DNA of 9,578 bases from a bacterium HR25 (GTDB taxonomy: Bacteria; Chloroflexota; Dehalococcoidia; SM23-28-2; HRbin24). Of the stretch, positions 6,036 to 9,578 are shown in pieces (position 1 is the first letter of the stretch; each line of letters starts with the position of its first letter). The notes under the pieces are model-generated. The model searched no databases. It saw only the letters and a list, made by a program, of their open reading frames with translations, and was not told the origin of the DNA. The stretch covers positions 1 to 9,578 of the forward strand of contig BEIB01000035.1 in the NCBI GenBank assembly GCA_002898615.1, written 5' to 3'. Both the position numbers and the translations under genes were made by a program.

Positions 6036-7249
6036 GTCTGGGAGAGGCTCCCCACGCCGCCCGGTACGGGCGTCCCCAGCGGGGACACCCCCAGCCGCGC
6101 CTCCACCTCTACCACCTGGCCCTGACGAAGGAAGATACGGGGGACGCGCAGGCCGATGCCGCACAGGATCTCATAGCTGATGGTACCGCACGCCTCGGCG
6201 ATCTCGTCTGCCGTTATCTGCTCCATCCCTTGTTTCCCAATGATCACTACTTCATCTCCTATCTGTACACCAGGGACCTCGGTGACGTCCACCATGCACA
6301 TGTCCATGCAGATACGTCCGACGATGGGCACCCGTCGCCCTCGCACCAGCACCCAGCCCCGATTGGACAGGAGACGGGGCAGGCCGTCGGCGTAGCCGCA
6401 GGCCACCAGGCCGATGGTGCTGGGCCGTTGCGCCCGCCAGGTGCGACCGTAGCTCACCGATTCACCGGGCTTGAGGCGGGTCAGGCGGAGGAGGCGGCTC
6501 TTGAGGCTCAGCACCGGCCGCAGCCCGGCGCTGTCGCCGATGCCTCGCGGCGAATACCCGTAGAGGCCGATGCCCGGCCGCACCATCTCCAGGCTCATCT
6601 CGGGCATGTCCAGGATGGTGGCCGTGTTGGAGACGTGGCGCATCGGCACCCAGTCCAGCCGCCGGGCCACCGTCAGGAAGGCGCGGTACTGCGCCAGGGT
6701 GAAGGTCTTGTCCCCCTCCTCGGCGCTGGCGAAGTGGGTGAAGAGCCCCTCCACCTTCAGAGCGCCCACCTCCCGCAGGGACTCCGCCAGGGCGATGGCC
6801 TCCTGCGGCCGCAGGCCGTAGCGGTTCAGCCCCGTGTCCACCTTGATGTGGACGGGCTGCACCGTTCCCACCTCGTGGGCGGCCCGCGCCAGGGCCAGCG
6901 CCATCTCGCGGTCGGCCACGGTAGGGGTCACTCTCAGCTCCACCAGCCGGCGCGCCTGCCTGGGGTGGCTGGCTCCCATCACCAGGATGGGGGCCTCCAC
7001 GCCAGCCCGGCGCAGCTCCTCCGCCTCCTCCAGACAGATGACGGCCAGGCCATCGGCCCCCGCCTGCAGAGCGGCCCGGGCCACCCCCACGGCGCCGTGG
7101 CCGTAGGCGTTGGCCTTCACCACCGCCAGGAGCTGCGCCCCCTGCACCCGTCGCTTCAGGGCCTGGACGTTGCTGGCGAGGGCGTCCAGGTCTATCTCCG
7201 CCCACAGGGGACGTCCCGACCAGGGAAGGGCTTCCGACTCGTAAGCCAC
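6032..7249 (-). CDS. alr: Alanine racemase
   Basis: Converts L-alanine to D-alanine for peptidoglycan in the cytoplasm; PLP-dependent, usually a dimer. At 405 residues it is slightly longer than typical, mainly through a C-terminal tail (about 386-405). Seen: AVVKANAYGHG with the PLP-binding Lys45, VHIKVDTGLNRYG (133-145) with Lys136 and Arg143 in the positions of the carbamylated Lys and the PLP-contacting Arg, and RPGIGLYGYSP (224-234). The opposite-face catalytic base Tyr267 is present in VSYGRTW, as is RICMDMCMVDVT (312-323). Both catalytic residues are present, so the enzyme should be active. The GTG start (7249-7247) has AGGTG about 5 nt upstream. The TGA stop overlaps the ATG of the downstream LCP gene by 4 bp, indicating one operon with coupled translation. 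No convincing own promoter was seen. Confidence 0.97.
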   Translation of the reverse strand: MAYESEALPWSGRPLWAEIDLDALASNVQALKRRVQGAQLLAVVKANAYGHGAVGVARAALQAGADGLAVICLEEAEELRRAGVEAPILVMGASHPRQARRLVELRVTPTVADREMALALARAAHEVGTVQPVHIKVDTGLNRYGLRPQEAIALAESLREVGALKVEGLFTHFASAEEGDKTFTLAQYRAFLTVARRLDWVPMRHVSNTATILDMPEMSLEMVRPGIGLYGYSPRGIGDSAGLRPVLSLKSRLLRLTRLKPGESVSYGRTWRAQRPSTIGLVACGYADGLPRLLSNRGWVLVRGRRVPIVGRICMDMCMVDVTEVPGVQIGDEVVIIGKQGMEQITADEIAEACGTISYEILCGIGLRVPRIFLRQGQVVEVEARLGVSPLGTPVPGGVGSLSQT

Positions 7250-7314
7250 AGACTCACCTCTACCTAGAGTTAACGCCTCCGGTAGGCGCGAGGTTCCTCT
7301 CGTGGCCGTGAGAA
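7250..7314. other. Leader region of alr without clear promoter
   Basis: This segment between the branched structure and alr holds two small hairpins: CGCCT-CCGGT-AGGCG (7274-7288) and CTCTA-GG-TAGAG close to the alr ribosome binding site. No convincing -35/-10 pair was found for alr on the minus strand, so alr may depend on read-through from the upstream gene. Confidence 0.3.
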
Positions 7315-7370
7315 GGGAGGCCCTTCGCCCTCGCGGCGCTTCCTGCCCGACAGTTGTCGGGCGGCCTCCC
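7315..7370 (-). terminator. Branched inverted-repeat structure after the 160-residue gene (possible terminator)
   Basis: Starting on the base right after the TAG stop of the upstream gene, minus-strand RNA can form an 8-bp outer stem (GGGAGGCC 7370-7363 with GGCCTCCC 7322-7315). This encloses a perfect 8-bp hairpin, GCCCGACA-AC-TGTCGGGC (7362-7345), and a small CGCC/GGCG hairpin. The outer arm is followed by TTCT, a poor T-run. It may terminate transcription, protect an mRNA end, or be a regulatory element before alr. Confidence 0.4.
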
Positions 7371-7853
7371 CTAGGGTACCAGCGCCCATTCCTCGGGGAG
7401 GCGGTAGCGGAAGACCCGCCGCGTGAAGCCCTCGCCGTCGAAGACCCGTGCGTAGCCGGAGCGCTTTATCTCCCGGTAGGTGTTGACGATCTGGATGATG
7501 CGCTTGGCCCGCAGATTGAAGACCACCGCTCCCGCCTTCACCGGCCGCAGGCTGGCCTCCTGCGTGTCCTCGTCCACTACCCGGAAGACGGGCTGCTGGT
7601 GAGGGGGCAGGCTGCGCAGGGCGGCCCGGATGGCCTCACGGCTCTCCGGCGTGTTCTGCTCGTCAAAGACGGCCAGGCCGGAGAGGACGTAGTCCTTGAG
7701 GTTGCGGTAATAGTTCTCCGCCCCGTCCAGGAGCTCCTCCACGGAGGAGGGGTTGTTGGCGCAGGCGGCCACCAGGGCTGGCAGGACATCGGCGTGGGCA
7801 ATGAAGCTGACGGCCCCCTTCTCGTCTATTACGGTGCAGCGGATGACGTCCAT
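7371..7853 (-). CDS. Unrecognised 160-residue protein
   Basis: I do not recognise this family. The product looks soluble, mixed alpha/beta, without signal peptide or membrane segment. Its N-terminus, MDVIRCTVIDEKGAVSFIAH, looks like a beta-strand opening. A helical middle follows (SSVEELLDGAENYYRNLKDYVLSGL, about 37-60), then a proline/glutamine linker (SLPPHQQPVF) and a basic C-terminal part with LRAKRIIQIVNTYREIKRSG (115-133) and RRVFRYRLPEEWALV. Cysteines are only at 6 and 31. The ATG at 7853 has GGTGAG 6 nt upstream; a longer reading to 8006 runs back through the rpmH promoter region and is rejected. It has its own promoter facing away from rpmH. A branched repeat follows its stop directly, then alr in the same direction. 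Third-position G/C bias supports real coding. Confidence 0.85.
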   Translation of the reverse strand: MDVIRCTVIDEKGAVSFIAHADVLPALVAACANNPSSVEELLDGAENYYRNLKDYVLSGLAVFDEQNTPESREAIRAALRSLPPHQQPVFRVVDEDTQEASLRPVKAGAVVFNLRAKRIIQIVNTYREIKRSGYARVFDGEGFTRRVFRYRLPEEWALVP

Positions 7854-7881
7854 GGGAGGCTCACCCCGGGGGCCGGGCGGT

Positions 7882-7910
7882 CCGGCTACAGGGTAACACC
7901 GGCTATAGGG
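7882..7910. repeat. Two 12-bp direct repeats over the minus-strand promoter
   Basis: CCGGCTACAGGG (7882-7893) and CCGGCTATAGGG (7899-7910) agree at 11 of 12 positions and begin 17 bp apart, separated by TAACA. One covers the -10 side and the other the spacer of the promoter for the 160-residue gene. This is the placement expected of a repressor site, but a chance local duplication is possible. Confidence 0.55.
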
Positions 7911-7918
7911 GCTGTCAA
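7890..7918 (-). promoter_or_regulatory. Promoter of the 160-residue gene
   Basis: On the minus strand a perfect TTGACA (7918-7913) is followed after exactly 17 bp by TACCCT (7895-7890). The latter matches the three most conserved -10 positions (T, A and final T). It would start transcription about 30 nt before the ATG. Two near-identical 12-bp direct repeats (7882-7893 and 7899-7910) cover its -10 and spacer. Confidence 0.6.
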
Positions 7919-7946
7919 CGAGGGCCGGTTTGACCCTCCCGACAGC
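7911..7946. promoter_or_regulatory. 36-bp imperfect inverted repeat between the divergent promoters
   Basis: GCTGTC-AAC-GAGGG on the left and CCCTC-CC-GACAGC on the right are inverted copies around a 9-bp centre. The repeat spans the -35 elements of both divergent promoters (7913-7918 and 7930-7935) and lies upstream of both expected start sites. It would therefore act as DNA, for example as an operator, rather than as RNA. Confidence 0.4.
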
Positions 7947-7958
7947 GGGACTTATAAT
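7930..7958 (+). promoter_or_regulatory. Strong promoter of the rpmH cluster
   Basis: TTGACC (7930-7935), a 17-bp spacer and a perfect TATAAT (7953-7958) make the best sigma70-type promoter in the window, as expected for a ribosomal protein gene. Transcription should begin near 7964-7966, about 45 nt before the rpmH start. Confidence 0.85.
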
Positions 7959-8008
7959 GGGCCATGCCTCGCCTGTAGGGACGTTCCTGGTGGCGTAAGG
8001 AGGCACTC

Positions 8009-8146
8009 TTGCCCAAGCGTACCTATCAGCCCAAGAACCGGCGTCGCCAGCGGCGGCATGGCTTCCTGGCCCGCAACCGGACCAGGAGCGGACGGGCCGT
8101 CCTCAAGCGGCGACGCCTCAAGGGGAGGTGGCGGCTCGCCGTCTAA
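8009..8146 (+). CDS. rpmH: 50S ribosomal protein L34
   Basis: L34 is a small, very basic protein of the large ribosomal subunit. The 45 residues begin [19 protein letters not shown] and continue with [20 protein letters not shown], matching the family's KRTYQPxxRRRxRxHGF and RxxTxxGRxVLxxRRxKGR patterns at normal length. The start is TTG (8009-8011), preceded by an ideal AAGGAGG (7997-8003) five bases upstream; no ATG fits. It heads the rpmH-rnpA-yidD cluster, a very common bacterial gene order, and the rnpA start lies 7 bp after its stop. dnaA, often found upstream of rpmH, is not here. Confidence 0.97.
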   Translation: MPKRTYQPKNRRRQRRHGFLARNRTRSGRAVLKRRRLKGRWRLAV

Positions 8147-8153
8147 GGGGGCC

Positions 8154-8492
8154 GTGGCCAGGCTGATACGGCTCCGCGGACGCCGCGCCTTTGATGAGGT
8201 CTTCCGACGGGGCCGCGCCTACAGCGATGACCTTCTGGTGGTACGAGTCCTGCCCAACGGCCTGCCCTACAACCGGTTCGGCTTCGTCGCCGGCAAGCGG
8301 GTCGGTAAGGCTGTGGTGCGCAACAAGGTGAAGCGTCGTCTGCGGGAGGGGATACGCCTCATGGAGTTGCGCCCCGGCTGGGACATAGTCGTCATCGCCC
8401 GCCCGGCCGCCGCCGCTGCCGATTACCACACCCTGAAGCGCTCGGCCCTGCGCCTCCTCTCGCGGGCGGGGGTGGCCCCCGCCTCCGGGTGA
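8154..8492 (+). CDS. rnpA: Ribonuclease P protein component
   Basis: This protein cofactor of RNase P helps the catalytic RNA bind and trim the 5' leader of precursor tRNAs. The 112 residues contain the N-terminal RLRGRRAFDEVFRRGR (6-21), the central RFGFVAGKRVGKAVVRNKVK (41-60) and the RNR-type motif R56-N57-K58-V59-K60-R61-R62, followed by DIVVIARPAAAAADY (77-91), all in family order. The GTG at 8154 was chosen as start because it begins right at the conserved N-terminus and lies 7 bp after rpmH, with AAGGGGG overlapping the rpmH stop. The same frame stays open upstream to 7302, but that stretch is antisense to another gene and not part of the protein. Confidence 0.96.
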   Translation: MARLIRLRGRRAFDEVFRRGRAYSDDLLVVRVLPNGLPYNRFGFVAGKRVGKAVVRNKVKRRLREGIRLMELRPGWDIVVIARPAAAAADYHTLKRSALRLLSRAGVAPASG

Positions 8493-8507
8493 GGCGGGCA
8501 GCGAACG

Positions 8508-8717
8508 ATGAAACGGATAGTCCTGACGGGCATCACCTTCTACCAGCGGTGGGTCTCCCCCCTGAGGCCCCCCTCCTGCCGCTTCTTGCCCACCTGCTCC
8601 CAGTACGGCCGGGAGGCGGTGGAGCGGCACGGCGTCCTTAAGGGAGGGCTTCTCACGCTCTGGCGGCTCCTCCGCTGTCATCCCTGGCACCCCGGTGGAT
8701 ACGACCCTGTCCCCTAG
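8508..8717 (+). CDS. yidD: Membrane protein insertion efficiency factor YidD
   Basis: YidD is a small membrane-associated protein that helps YidC/Sec insert membrane proteins. At 69 residues it is of normal length. It shows an N-terminal amphipathic or hydrophobic helix ([17 protein letters not shown]), then [22 protein letters not shown] and [20 protein letters not shown], ending YDPVP. The conserved cysteines 24, 30 and 57 are present. It starts 15 bp after rnpA with only a weak ribosome binding site. Its 3' end overlaps the likely start of the following lipoprotein gene by 23 bp. Confidence 0.96.
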   Translation: MKRIVLTGITFYQRWVSPLRPPSCRFLPTCSQYGREAVERHGVLKGGLLTLWRLLRCHPWHPGGYDPVP

Positions 8718-9578
8718 CCACCGAAGAGGACCGCGCGCCGGCCGCCGCACGGGCGTCCTGGCGGCCCTGGCTGTCATCGCCCTGGGGGCAGTGGCCAGCG
8801 GCTGTGCCCAGGTGGCCAGCCCCGTGGGCTGGGCGCCCCCGGTGCCCGCCCAGCAGCAGGTCATCGTCAGCCTGGAGGCGGGACGCCTCAGCGCCCTGGA
8901 GGCCGGAAGCTGGCGACAGCTCTGGCGCTTCCCCGAGTCCGACAGCCGCTGCCCGGACGCCGAGACGGGCGAGGAGGTGGGCGACCTGCGCCTCCAGGCC
9001 ATATACGGCGCCCCTGTGGTCACCGCCAGCACCGTCTACCTGGGCGCCTACGACAGCCGCGTCTATGCCCTGGACCGCCAGACGGGCGACTGCCTCTGGA
9101 CCTTCGATACCGGCGGCCCCATCATCGGCGGCCTGGCCCTGGACGAGACGGCCGGCATCCTCCTCGTCCCCTCGGACGATGGCCGCGTCTACGGCCTGGA
9201 TCCGGCCACCGGTCGCCCCAGGCCGGGCTGGCCCTTCCAGACCGGCAAGGGCGTCTGGGCGCGGCCCCTCATCGACCAGGGCGTGGCCTACATCGTCTCT
9301 CTGGACCGCCACCTCTACGCCGTGGATCTGGCCACGGGGCGGGAGCTCTGGCGTTACGAGGCCAGAGGGGGCCTCATCTCCGACCCCGTCCTGGCCGATG
9401 GCCTCCTCTTGGTTGGCGGATTCGACCGCAGGCTTTACGCTATTGATGTGAGGACGCGCGCTCCCGCCTGGGCCGAGCCCTTCCGCGCCGACAACTGGTT
9501 CTGGGCCGCCCCCGTGGTGGCCGGGGGCACCGTCTACGCCGCCAACCTGGACGGCCGCCTCTATGCCCTGCGGCTGAC
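8695..9578 (+). CDS. PQQ-repeat beta-propeller lipoprotein, 3' end beyond window
   Basis: About 294 codons are visible. The N-terminus has an Arg-rich n-region (RRGPRAGRR, 10-18), a hydrophobic helix ([14 protein letters not shown], 21-34) and a lipobox ASGC with Cys37 as the lipidated residue, so the mature protein should be anchored on the outer face of the membrane. The rest is built of PQQ-like blade repeats of roughly 40 residues. Each has a strand pair such as [57 protein letters not shown] or RLYAL. Such propellers usually bind proteins (as in BamB) or a quinone cofactor; catalytic quinoprotein residues were not recognised here. The GTG at 8695 is the only start that keeps the signal peptide; it lies within yidD and has no clear ribosome binding site, suggesting translational coupling. 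Confidence 0.85.
   Translation, partial: MDTTLSPSHRRGPRAGRRTGVLAALAVIALGAVASGCAQVASPVGWAPPVPAQQQVIVSLEAGRLSALEAGSWRQLWRFPESDSRCPDAETGEEVGDLRLQAIYGAPVVTASTVYLGAYDSRVYALDRQTGDCLWTFDTGGPIIGGLALDETAGILLVPSDDGRVYGLDPATGRPRPGWPFQTGKGVWARPLIDQGVAYIVSLDRHLYAVDLATGRELWRYEARGGLISDPVLADGLLLVGGFDRRLYAIDVRTRAPAWAEPFRADNWFWAAPVVAGGTVYAANLDGRLYALRL

Noticed and set aside
6036..6164. 43-residue N-terminal extension of the LCP protein
   Set aside because: It overlaps alr in another frame and has low-complexity Gly/Arg/Pro composition. The ATG at 6035 overlaps the alr stop and is followed by a normal short N-terminus and membrane helix.
5265..7267. Plus-strand open frames of 253 and 345 codons opposite the LCP gene and alr
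   Set aside because: Antisense shadows of two genes with intact, motif-verified protein products.
7854..8006. 51-residue N-terminal extension of the 160-residue protein
   Set aside because: It would run through the rpmH promoter and both repeats. The ATG at 7853 has a proper ribosome binding site and its own promoter.
7854..8008. Replication origin near rpmH
   Set aside because: rpmH is often close to dnaA and oriC, but no DnaA box (TTATCCACA-like) cluster or AT-rich unwinding stretch is visible, and no dnaA gene lies in the window.
7302..8153. Large plus-strand frame continuing upstream of rnpA
   Set aside because: It is antisense to the 160-residue gene and crosses the promoter region and rpmH in the wrong frame. 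The RNase P protein homology begins only at about 8154.
8118..9312. Minus-strand frames of 304 and 219 codons opposite rnpA, yidD and the lipoprotein gene
   Set aside because: Antisense to three well-supported genes; no recognisable domains.

Overview
This is an ordinary, gene-dense stretch of bacterial chromosome with high GC content. It has a strongly G/C-biased third codon position, and GTG and TTG starts are frequent. I see no insertion sequence, phage gene, CRISPR array, rRNA or tRNA. The gene set (two-type IleRS, LCP-LytR_C protein, SCP2 protein, rpmH-rnpA-yidD cluster, PQQ-repeat lipoprotein) and the protein style suggest a high-GC Chloroflexota-like bacterium. That placement is an inference from general resemblance; a high-GC actinobacterial relative cannot be excluded from sequence reading alone.

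Layout. Positions 1-2156 (minus) carry ileS without its 3' end. It has its own sigma70-type promoter and a strongly structured leader of about 100 nt (2157-2258). Upstream of it, also on minus, lies a 103-residue helical protein of unknown function (2302-2613). A compact divergent promoter region (2614-2674) then serves rpsT (S20, TTG start) on plus. rpsT is followed by a class V aminotransferase-fold PLP enzyme (2988-4217) and an SCP2-fold protein (4298-4636). These meet a minus-strand pair tail to tail, with only 10 bp between: alr (alanine racemase) and an LCP-family cell-wall ligase, whose reading frames overlap by ATGA. Upstream of alr is a branched inverted-repeat structure (7315-7370), and then an unrecognised 160-residue protein (7371-7853). 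The latter diverges from the rpmH-rnpA-yidD cluster across two back-to-back, well-formed promoters. The window closes inside a PQQ-repeat beta-propeller lipoprotein (8695-end) that overlaps yidD and sits where yidC is often found.

How the genes relate. ileS, rpsT, rpmH and rnpA serve translation and RNA processing. YidD assists membrane-protein insertion, and the downstream lipoprotein may act at the outer face of the same membrane. alr supplies D-alanine for peptidoglycan, while the LCP protein attaches glycopolymers to peptidoglycan, so their coupled translation makes functional sense.

I found no complete new system. The best leads are: a swapped HIGH motif (GXHH) in IleRS, which predicts unusual mupirocin insensitivity; the structured ileS leader; the repeat-rich divergent promoter between the unknown 160-residue gene and rpmH; and the lipoprotein in the YidC neighbourhood.
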